A DNA stretch of 16,381 nucleotides. Source: Rhodospirillales bacterium. GTDB lineage: Bacteria > Pseudomonadota > Alphaproteobacteria > SMXQ01. Under the pieces are notes generated by a model. The model had not been told where the DNA came from. It searched no databases and was given only the letters and a program-made list of their open reading frames with translations. A program made the translations under genes and the position numbers. The DNA lies in assembly GCA_024638585.1 (NCBI GenBank), contig JAHEKA010000008.1, forward strand, positions 1 through 16,381. Direction: 5' to 3'. Each line of letters begins with the position of its first letter. The first letter of the stretch is position 1. Positions 6,903 to 12,707 of this stretch are shown here, piece by piece.

Positions 6903-7631
6903 TCAGCGCCCGTAGAGGCGCGCGATCAGGGGCGTGGGAAGTCCGAGAAAGTAAAGGCCAAGGCAGGAAAGATTGCGCAGCGGCCTGAGGACATAGCCGC
7001 CCTTCTCATAGCGCGCGGCCGAGGTCACGGCGGGCACATCAAGGAACCGAAGCCGCTCGCGCCCGATGGCGGCAACCAGCGCCACATCCTCCATCAGCGG
7101 ATCGTCGGAATAGCCCCCCAGGGCGTCGTACAAGCCTCTGGAGATCAACAGCCCCTGATCGCCATAGGGCAGTGCCAGCGCGCGGCAGCGCCAGGCAACC
7201 AGGCGTTCGAGGATGCGCGCGCCGCGGCTTTGATCGTCCAGCGCAAACCTGAAGGCCGCGGCCCGGGTCCGGTTGGCCGGATTGTTGACGAAGCCCGCCA
7301 CCGCCTGCATCCAGCCCTGGGCGAGGCGGGTGTCGGCGTGCACGAACAGAAACCAGTCGCCGCCGGCCGCCTGGGCGCCGGCCGCAAGCTGGGGTCCCCG
7401 CCCCCGGGGCGCGGTCACTAGGCGGACACCCAAGCGCTCGGCGATCGAAACCGTGTCGTCGGACGAACCGCCATCGGCGACGACGATTTCGACATCGGGC
7501 ACGTCCATGGCCTGGTCAAGGGCAGCCTTACGCCCGTCTTCCAACGCGGTGACACACGCCTCAAGATGCGCGCCCGCATCCAGGCTGGGAATCACAATAC
7601 TCAGCAACACTGTGGCCGGCTCCTCCGCCAT
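6903..7631 (-). CDS. Family 2 glycosyltransferase, TIGR04283 type
   Basis: This is a 242-residue cytoplasmic GT-A glycosyltransferase. It opens with LLSIVIPSLDAGAHLEACV, followed by the nucleotide-binding segment EIVVADGGSSDDTVSIAERL and FLFVHADTRLAQGW, which supplies the metal-binding acidic residues. The short length and lack of long membrane segments fit the TIGR04283 subfamily (rSAM/selenodomain-associated transferase 2) rather than polysaccharide synthases. The ATG at 7629-7631 is chosen; an adjacent GTG one codon earlier is also possible, and no strong Shine-Dalgarno separates them. It is the first gene of a tight pair with the DUF2064 gene. A TATAAC box lies 26 nt upstream. No radical SAM partner gene is inside the window, so donor, acceptor and product are unknown. 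Confidence 0.88.
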   Translation of the reverse strand: MAEEPATVLLSIVIPSLDAGAHLEACVTALEDGRKAALDQAMDVPDVEIVVADGGSSDDTVSIAERLGVRLVTAPRGRGPQLAAGAQAAGGDWFLFVHADTRLAQGWMQAVAGFVNNPANRTRAAAFRFALDDQSRGARILERLVAWRCRALALPYGDQGLLISRGLYDALGGYSDDPLMEDVALVAAIGRERLRFLDVPAVTSAARYEKGGYVLRPLRNLSCLGLYFLGLPTPLIARLYGR

Positions 7632-7923
7632 CACGCCCCCGCATTTCCATCCCGACAGTTATAGCGGGGGCCGAGCGTCCAGGAAACGACAGCAACGCTT
7701 AAGAATCCTTCAATAGGCTGGAATTCAGCGATCCGCAGCCGGCCTCGGATACCCGATATCGACAGGTTCGCAGGGGAATGGTTGCCCTTTCCGGACCTCA
7801 ACGACCGCTCAAGCCGGTTTGCTGCGGGAGATTCGATGACTGACAACGCCTCTGGAATGTGTTAACCGACTTTTAGTCATTAAAAATAAGTAGGCATAAA
7901 AGAATAACGAAGAGGGGGTGGGT
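7632..7923. other. Divergent intergenic region between GT2 and symporter genes
   Basis: This 292-bp gap separates the leftward GT2 gene from the rightward symporter gene. A TATAAC hexamer read leftwards (7658-7663) is a candidate -10 for the GT2 operon, but without a convincing -35. The symporter side is strikingly A/T-rich at about 7860-7910 (TTAACC, then TTTAGTCATTAAAAATAAG and CATAAAAGAATAAC), which is where I would expect its promoter; I could not settle on one -35/-10 pair. Open frames here on the minus strand look like shadows without family signals. Confidence 0.4.
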
Positions 7924-9924
7924 ATGGCTGCCAAAGTCATTTGGCTTTTTGCCTTCGTCTTTCTGTATTGGGCCTATTGTATTTTTTGGGGCGTCAAATG
8001 TGCTCGCATGGCCCGGACGGCGGGAGACTATTTCATTGCCGGACGGCAAATTTCGATGTGGGTCTTTGTCCTTGCGGCAACGGCAACATCGTTCTCCGGA
8101 TGGACATTCATGGGACATCCTGGGCTCGTCTACCGTGACGGGTTTCAGTATGCCTATGCCTCGTTTTACACGATCACCATTCCGTTCACGGGCGTATTGT
8201 TCCTGAAGCGCCAGTGGATGCTGGGCAAGCGGTTCGGTTACGTCACACCCGGCGAGATGTTCTCCGATTATTTCCAGGGCGACGCCATCCGCATCCTCAC
8301 GGTGATCGTGGCGCTGCTGTTCTCGATCCCCTATCTCGGCGTGCAGCTGGGGGCCTCCGGCTTCCTGTTCAACGTGCTGACGGACGGACTCATCCCCGTC
8401 AACTGGGGGATGTGGATCCTCTCGCTGGTGGTGCTGATTTACGTGGCCTCGGGCGGCCTCAGAGCCGTCGCCTACGTGGATACGGTCCAGTGCATCTTGC
8501 TGGCCGTCGGCATCATTATCACCGGCTTCATTGCCCTCAACCTCGCTGGAGGTTGGGAAGCTCTGAACGCCGGCTTCGCCAAGCTGGCGGGAAGCGGCGT
8601 CGGCAAGTGGGGCACGACCAAGGGATTGGGAGGCGGCGATTACAACGCCTATTTCGCCATCCCGGGGGTGATCCAGTTTACTGCGGGCCTGGGCAAGGAA
8701 ACCCCGGTCGGTGGCCTATGGACCGGCATCATGGTGCTGACCTATATGTTCGCGCTGATGGGGATCCAATCGGCGCCCGCCTTCTCAATGTGGGCGTTCT
8801 CCAACAATAACCCCAAGCCGTTTGCGCCACAGCAGGTCTGGGCGTCTTCCTTCTGCATCGGTCTGATCCTGTTCTTCTTCACGGCCTTCCAGGGCATGGG
8901 CGCGCATCTTCTGGGCGCCAACCCACTGGTCAATGAAGCGAACCTGGGGATATCGACGGTGCTGGATGCCGCCATCGCCAAGAAACCGGATTCACTGGTG
9001 CCCTATTACTTCAACCAGATCGCCGATGCGGCGCCCTGGTTGGTGGGCTTACTGGCGGTGTGCGCCCTGGCGGCCATGCAATCGACCGGGGCGGCGTACA
9101 TGTCCACGGCCGGCGGCATGCTGACCCGGGATCTCTACAAGCGTTATTTCAATCCCGAGGCCGGCCATGAGACCCAGAAACTGTTCGGCCGGATCGGCGT
9201 TGCCTTCATCGTCATCGCGGCATTGCTGGTGGCCACCTTCTCCAAGGATGCGCTGGTGCTTCTGGGTGGCCTTGCGGTTGCCTTTGGCTTCCAGATGTGG
9301 CCGTCCCTGGCGGCGGTGTGCTGGTTCCCGTGGATCACGCGCCAGGGGGCGACGCTCGGTCTCGCCGTCGGCTTGCTGGCGGTGATCTTCACCGAAACCT
9401 TCGGGGCGACCATCGCCGGCTGGGTCGGTATCAGCCTGCCGTGGGGCCGCTGGCCCTGGACCATCCATTCCGCCGGTTGGGGGATGATCTTCAATCTCTC
9501 GACCTGCCTCATCGTTTCGGCGATGACGCAGAGCCAGGCGACCACGGATCACCGCATGAAGTATCACAACTTCCTGCGTGAACACGCGGCCCTTTCGGCG
9601 AACAAGAAGGGATTGATCCCGGTGGCCTGGGCTATCACCATCGGCTGGCTGATCTTCGGCATCGGCCCCGGCGCGGTGATCGGCAACGACATCTTCGGCG
9701 CTCCCAATGCGGGCGTCGCGGGCTGGACCTTCGGCATCCCGTCGATCTGGGCCTGGCAGATCCTGTTCTGGCTGCTGGGTGTGGGGATGATGTGGTTCCT
9801 GGCCTATAAGATGGAAATGTCGACGGTGCCCGACAAGGAGGTCGAGGCATTGACCGAAGACATCGGCGACCTCGGCGCCCAGCCGTCATCCCAGATGGGA
9901 TCGACGACCGGTCCTGCCGAGTAA
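7924..9924 (+). CDS. Sodium:solute symporter (SSS family, TC 2.A.21)
   Basis: A 666-residue inner-membrane transporter with about 14 predicted membrane helices, expected to use the Na+ gradient to import a solute. Early segments carry FIAGRQISMWVFVLAATATS and SFSGWTFMGHPGLVYRDG, the first helix pair of SSS carriers with the Na+-site region. Around residues 385-403 is MQSTGAAYMSTAGGMLTRD, equivalent to the small/Ser-rich TM8 that completes the Na2 site, followed by LYKRYF. It is longer than PutP or ActP (about 500-550), owing to extra loops and a C-terminal extension. The polar tail (after about 640) is acidic and probably cytoplasmic. I chose ATG 7924 over GTG 7918; a G-rich AGAGGGGG ribosome site lies upstream. 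A strong terminator follows at once. The substrate cannot be read from sequence; short-chain organic acids are a guess from neighbours. Confidence 0.92.
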   Translation: MAAKVIWLFAFVFLYWAYCIFWGVKCARMARTAGDYFIAGRQISMWVFVLAATATSFSGWTFMGHPGLVYRDGFQYAYASFYTITIPFTGVLFLKRQWMLGKRFGYVTPGEMFSDYFQGDAIRILTVIVALLFSIPYLGVQLGASGFLFNVLTDGLIPVNWGMWILSLVVLIYVASGGLRAVAYVDTVQCILLAVGIIITGFIALNLAGGWEALNAGFAKLAGSGVGKWGTTKGLGGGDYNAYFAIPGVIQFTAGLGKETPVGGLWTGIMVLTYMFALMGIQSAPAFSMWAFSNNNPKPFAPQQVWASSFCIGLILFFFTAFQGMGAHLLGANPLVNEANLGISTVLDAAIAKKPDSLVPYYFNQIADAAPWLVGLLAVCALAAMQSTGAAYMSTAGGMLTRDLYKRYFNPEAGHETQKLFGRIGVAFIVIAALLVATFSKDALVLLGGLAVAFGFQMWPSLAAVCWFPWITRQGATLGLAVGLLAVIFTETFGATIAGWVGISLPWGRWPWTIHSAGWGMIFNLSTCLIVSAMTQSQATTDHRMKYHNFLREHAALSANKKGLIPVAWAITIGWLIFGIGPGAVIGNDIFGAPNAGVAGWTFGIPSIWAWQILFWLLGVGMMWFLAYKMEMSTVPDKEVEALTEDIGDLGAQPSSQMGSTTGPAE

Positions 9925-9942
9925 CCGGCTGACCTTTCAGAC

Positions 9943-9978
9943 GGGGGAAGGGCATTGGTCCTTCCCCCCAATTTTTTT
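9943..9978 (+). terminator. Rho-independent terminator after the symporter
   Basis: GGGGGAAGG (9943-9951) pairs perfectly with CCTTCCCCC (9960-9968) around an eight-base loop GCATTGGT, and seven T residues follow at 9972-9978. The 9-bp GC-rich stem and T tract make a textbook intrinsic terminator, 18 bp after the symporter stop codon. Confidence 0.92.
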
Positions 9979-9983
9979 ATACT
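9955..9983 (+). promoter_or_regulatory. Promoter for the small membrane-TPR pair, embedded in the terminator
   Basis: TTGGTC (9955-9960) and TATACT (9978-9983) are spaced by exactly 17 nt and resemble sigma-70 -35/-10 elements. The -35 sits in the loop and 3' stem of the symporter terminator, and the -10 begins on the last T of its T tract. Transcription would start near 9990 and give a leader of about 60 nt before the ATG at 10053. Confidence 0.55.
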
Positions 9984-10052
9984 GACACGGCAAGCTGCCG
10001 GCCTGCCGCCGGTGATCGGCAATCGGCCCGGGACGGACCGGAGACGCAAGCC

Positions 10053-10292
10053 ATGGGGCACCTGTTTACCGCTGAATACGCATTGCTATGGGCCCTGGTG
10101 CTGGCCTTGCTCCTGTTCTATCCGTTGCGCCAGTTGATCTGGGTGCTGTCGGTCCGCAGGGCGGAGCGGCAGGGCGAGCTGGCCGAGGAACGGCGCCATG
10201 CGCTTAAACGCCGCGCCAGCGTCACGGCGGGCCTGCTGGGCTTCGTCTTTTCCTATTTCTACACGCTTCAACTCCTGCCGGGGCCGCAATGA
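10053..10292 (+). CDS. Small two-helix membrane protein, unknown function
   Basis: The 79-residue product has a first membrane helix at about residues 8-30 (ALLWALVLALLLFYPLRQL) and a second at about 53-70 (ASVTAGLLGFVFSYFYTL). They are joined by a highly charged, Arg/Glu-rich helix (RRAERQGELAEERRHALKRR) that should lie in the cytoplasm under the positive-inside rule, putting both termini outside. No named family was recognised. The gene begins shortly after the symporter terminator and overlaps the TPR gene by 4 bp (ATGA), so the two are translationally coupled. It may be an accessory subunit of the symporter, in the way small YjcH-like proteins accompany ActP, but there is no sequence proof. 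The ribosome site is weak. Confidence 0.8.
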   Translation: MGHLFTAEYALLWALVLALLLFYPLRQLIWVLSVRRAERQGELAEERRHALKRRASVTAGLLGFVFSYFYTLQLLPGPQ

Positions 10293-10900
10293 ACCCCGCG
10301 GTGGTGCGCCGCTTCATCATCATCGCCGGGATCGCGACCTTCGTTGCGTTTTCGGGCTGGACGCTGGCGAAGCTGTTCCTGTCCGAGGAACCCGGTGACT
10401 ACTACACCCGTCAAGGCGACATTCGCCTGGGCGAAGGCAAATATGACGAAGCGCTCAAGAGCTTCGATGCGGCGCTCGCCGAGATGCCCAACCACCGGGG
10501 CGCGCTGATGGGCCGGGCACTGGTCTTCATGCGGTCGGGAAATCCCAAGCAAGCCGATGCCGAGCTTAGCCATCTGATCACCTTCCTGGAACGGTCCCTC
10601 AAGCAGGACGACCGGACCGGAAAGGGCGTGCTGGCGGCGGCCTATGCCAACCGCGGCATCCTGAACGACCGCGCGGGACGTTACGAAAGGGCGCTTTCCG
10701 ATTACATCGCCGCACTGAAAACCGACGCCGGCGCGCTGGACGGCCCTAGCCTGTTCGACAAGATCCTCTATGGGACACCGAACCCCTCGACGGTGCGGGA
10801 TCGGGCGATCTATCTCAAGAAGCAGTTGGCGCTGCCGCCTGAAAAGCGGCTGCTGCGGGTGCCGGAGATCGATGACAAACAGCGCATGTACAAGCCCTGA
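10289..10900 (+). CDS. Membrane-anchored tetratricopeptide-repeat protein
   Basis: The 203-residue protein starts with a signal anchor (about 8-31, FIIIAGIATFVAFSGWTLAK), leaving the rest most likely in the periplasm. TPR-like helices follow. The first block begins at DYYTRQGDIRLGEGKYDEAL and runs through FDAALAEMPNHRGALMGRAL. A second clear repeat is AAYANRGILNDRAGRYERAL followed by SDYIAALKTD. Such repeats bind partner proteins or peptides rather than catalyse. The tail (about 165-203) is Lys/Arg-rich. The ATG lies inside the last codons of the preceding 79-residue gene (ATGA overlap), showing tight coupling. Together they could form a membrane scaffold associated with the symporter; this is inferred from position alone. 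Confidence 0.85.
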   Translation: MNPAVVRRFIIIAGIATFVAFSGWTLAKLFLSEEPGDYYTRQGDIRLGEGKYDEALKSFDAALAEMPNHRGALMGRALVFMRSGNPKQADAELSHLITFLERSLKQDDRTGKGVLAAAYANRGILNDRAGRYERALSDYIAALKTDAGALDGPSLFDKILYGTPNPSTVRDRAIYLKKQLALPPEKRLLRVPEIDDKQRMYKP

Positions 10901-10921
10901 CGATGCGCCGGCGGCCGGGAA

Positions 10922-11122
10922 TCAGAACTTCACCACGCCGAGGACGTCCTGAAGCAGGACCAGCATGAAGAACACGGCTGCGATGCAGCCGAAGAGAAGG
11001 TGTACGAAGTCCGATGAGCCGTCCGGGTTCCGGGCACGGATGCCGCGCCAGGCGATCACCCCGGTCACCGCCAGAAAGATGAAGTTGAACGGCATTTCCC
11101 ATGCGCCGGCGAATTCGAACAT
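10922..11122 (-). CDS. Small membrane protein, unknown function
   Basis: The 66-residue product has two hydrophobic segments, MPFNFIFLAVTGVIAWRGI (about 10-28) and LLFGCIAAVFFMLVLLQDVL (about 43-62), joined by a polar loop RARNPDGSSDF. I support it as a real gene because of its clean two-helix pattern, its placement in an otherwise empty gap with no better frame opposite, and a TATACT -10 box that would start the transcript at the ATG. There is no Shine-Dalgarno close to the start, which fits leaderless translation. The stop lies 21 bp from the convergent TPR stop. No family is recognised. Confidence 0.6.
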   Translation of the reverse strand: MFEFAGAWEMPFNFIFLAVTGVIAWRGIRARNPDGSSDFVHLLFGCIAAVFFMLVLLQDVLGVVKF

Positions 11123-11128
11123 GGGCCG

Positions 11129-11134
11129 AGTATA
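11129..11134 (-). promoter_or_regulatory. -10 box giving a leaderless transcript for the 66-residue protein
   Basis: Read leftwards, TATACT ends six bases before the ATG at 11120-11122, so the expected transcription start falls on or next to the A of the start codon. The -35 region at 17-18 nt spacing reads TCCAAA or TTCCAA, which is weak. Confidence 0.4.
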
Positions 11135-11194
11135 GCCGCTCCCCTTCCGGGTTTGGAATAACCGGAGGGCCCGGAACAGGGGGCGCCACGCGGA

Positions 11195-11668
11195 TCAGCG
11201 GCGCGGGGTCAGTTCGTCTTCGGTGAAATAGGGCGGCAGCAGCGACGTGGCCTTGGCAGACCCCTGGCCCGTCATTTCGAAACTGATCCACAGGCAGCCA
11301 AAGACGCAGACCGCCACGGCGGCGCCGGAAAGGACGCAGCGCCACAGCCCGGTGTTCACGGGACGAAGACCTTCGGGGTCGAACCGGTGATAGGCGGGAT
11401 CCCGGTCATCGAGGATCCCCGCGTCGTCCAACGCGATGATCTGCCGCGCATAATGGCGCGCCCAATGAGGCACCCGGCTCTGCACCATATACGTCGTAAA
11501 CAGCGTGTTGCCGTCGGCCTCGCTCAGGTCCCGGCCGAACCATTCGTGATAGGCAAGTTGGACGAACTGGAACTCCCCGACTTGAATCAGGTTGGCCGCC
11601 CGCGCGCATTGGACGCGATCGGGATCCTCGTCATATCCCGGTGTAAGAAGCGTCTGTATCAGTGACAT
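11195..11668 (-). CDS. Single-pass membrane protein, unknown function
   Basis: The 157-residue protein has a soluble, helical N-terminal part of about 105 residues. It is rich in aromatic and charged residues, with conspicuous stretches such as VQLAYHEWFGRDLSEADGN and VPHWARHYARQIIALDDAG. One membrane helix follows (about 108-131, WRCVLSGAAVAVCVFGCLWI), then a short tail containing LLPPYFTEDELTPRR, probably periplasmic. I recognise no family. The ATG at 11666-11668 has a GAGGA ribosome site at ideal spacing, which supports the gene. It is divergent from the exonuclease gene across a 76-bp gap, where TTGGGC and TAGCAG with 17-nt spacing could be its promoter. Its position inside the symporter/exonuclease/nucleotidyltransferase neighbourhood suggests a linked role. 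Confidence 0.78.
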   Translation of the reverse strand: MSLIQTLLTPGYDEDPDRVQCARAANLIQVGEFQFVQLAYHEWFGRDLSEADGNTLFTTYMVQSRVPHWARHYARQIIALDDAGILDDRDPAYHRFDPEGLRPVNTGLWRCVLSGAAVAVCVFGCLWISFEMTGQGSAKATSLLPPYFTEDELTPRR

Positions 11669-11744
11669 CGTGTCCTCGGAATCTGCTAGCCTGTCGCCAG
11701 CGATCGCCCAAACCGGATCTCCGGCTCAAGGGCCAATATTGCCG

Positions 11745-12662
11745 ATGGGTATAGCGGTGTCAGGTTTCCAAAATATTACAAAATCCTGGAGCACCCGCCG
11801 CATCGCTGCCGTGGCATTTCTACTTGCCGGGCTGGTCGGACTCACCGTGCTGATCGCCATCGGTTGGCGCGCACTCGGCGCGGCAGCGTCCCCGGAATCG
11901 GCGCGCACCCTCCTCGGCCATATCGCCGCGGGCGCGGTAACTTTCATAACCCTGCTGGCGGGCATCGGTGTTGCCCTCGATCGGGCTCTTGCCGCGCGTG
12001 CCTATGACAGACGCGATCTTCCGGCCCGCCCTGAATATTATGATTATGCCACGCCGGAGCTCCCCCTTCATATGGAAGAAATTTCGGGTCGGCCGCTCGC
12101 GGCGCTGACATTCACGGTTTTCGATACGGAAACCACGGGCTTAAGGCCGTCCCAGGGCGATGAAATCATTTCGATCGCCGGGGTGCGGGTGCGCGGCGGC
12201 AAGGTCTGCCGGGAAACCGTCTTCGAATGCCTGGTCAATCCGGGGTTTGCCGTCCCCAAACCATCGATCCGCTTCCATGGCATCACCGACGACATGTTGG
12301 AGGACGCACCGCCCGTCGCCGACGTGCTTCCGAAATTCCATGAGTTTGTCGGCGACACCATCCTGGTCGCCCATAACGCCGCCTTCGACATGCGGTTCCT
12401 CAAGCTGAAGGAGCACGCCATCGGCAAGACCTTTGATCAGGTCGTTCTGGACACGCTCTTGTTTTCAGTCTTTCTCGACCGTGACGCCGATGCCCATACC
12501 CTGGATGCGATCGCCGCACGCTCGGGCGTGGCGATCGAGGGCCGACACACGGCCTTGGGCGACGCCCTGGCCACCGCGGAGATCTTCCTGCACATGCTGA
12601 ACCGGCTTGAGGACCGGGGATCAGGTCGCTCGATCGGGCGATCAGCGTCGGCAATGAGATGA
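11745..12662 (+). CDS. Membrane-anchored DnaQ-like 3'-5' exonuclease
   Basis: The protein (305 residues from ATG 11745) is a DEDD-superfamily 3'-5' exonuclease. Motif I is FTVFDTETTGLRP with Asp127 and Glu129, motif II is HNAAFDMRFLKL with Asp215, and motif III is RHTALGDALATAEIFL with His268 and Asp273 (the DEDDh pattern). Between them lie RFHGITDDML and the HTLDAIAARSGV helix typical of the epsilon/RNase T group. Unusually, two membrane helices precede the nuclease domain (about 19-44 and 58-79), so the catalytic part should face the cytoplasm while tethered to the membrane. The frame extends upstream to 11592, but that part overlaps the divergent gene and carries no conserved signal; AAGGG lies about 12 nt before the chosen ATG. 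It is convergent with the CBS/DUF294 gene. The substrate may be short RNA, DNA or nucleotide-linked molecules; it is not the replicative epsilon subunit. Confidence 0.9.
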   Translation: MGIAVSGFQNITKSWSTRRIAAVAFLLAGLVGLTVLIAIGWRALGAAASPESARTLLGHIAAGAVTFITLLAGIGVALDRALAARAYDRRDLPARPEYYDYATPELPLHMEEISGRPLAALTFTVFDTETTGLRPSQGDEIISIAGVRVRGGKVCRETVFECLVNPGFAVPKPSIRFHGITDDMLEDAPPVADVLPKFHEFVGDTILVAHNAAFDMRFLKLKEHAIGKTFDQVVLDTLLFSVFLDRDADAHTLDAIAARSGVAIEGRHTALGDALATAEIFLHMLNRLEDRGSGRSIGRSASAMR

Positions 12663-12679
12663 CCGCCGTGCGCAAGCTG

Positions 12680-12693
12680 CAGAACCGGTTCTG
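12680..12693. repeat. 14-bp perfect palindrome between convergent genes
   Basis: CAGAACCGGTTCTG is a perfect palindrome in the 45-bp gap between the exonuclease and nucleotidyltransferase stops. There is no T tract, so it is not a standard terminator. It could be a protein site or chance. Confidence 0.35.
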
Positions 12694-12707
12694 ATGACAG
12701 GGCGGCG

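Noticed and set aside
6546..7421. 291-codon plus-strand frame across the two glycosyltransferase genes
   Set aside because: Spans two well-supported minus-strand genes and reads as low-complexity.
7631..7846. 71-codon minus-strand frame upstream of GT2
   Set aside because: No recognisable features, no ribosome site, and it covers the probable promoter region.
7866..7892. CtrA-type TTAA-N7-TTAA site upstream of the symporter
   Set aside because: The two TTAA elements are 14 bases apart, not 7.
11592..11744. Upstream extension of the exonuclease frame
   Set aside because: Overlaps the start of the divergent 157-residue gene and has no conserved or helical signal; the ATG at 11745 directly precedes the membrane helices.
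12680..12693. LexA/SOS box
   Set aside because: The palindrome does not match the alphaproteobacterial GTTC-N7-GTTC pattern and lies between gene ends, not at a promoter.
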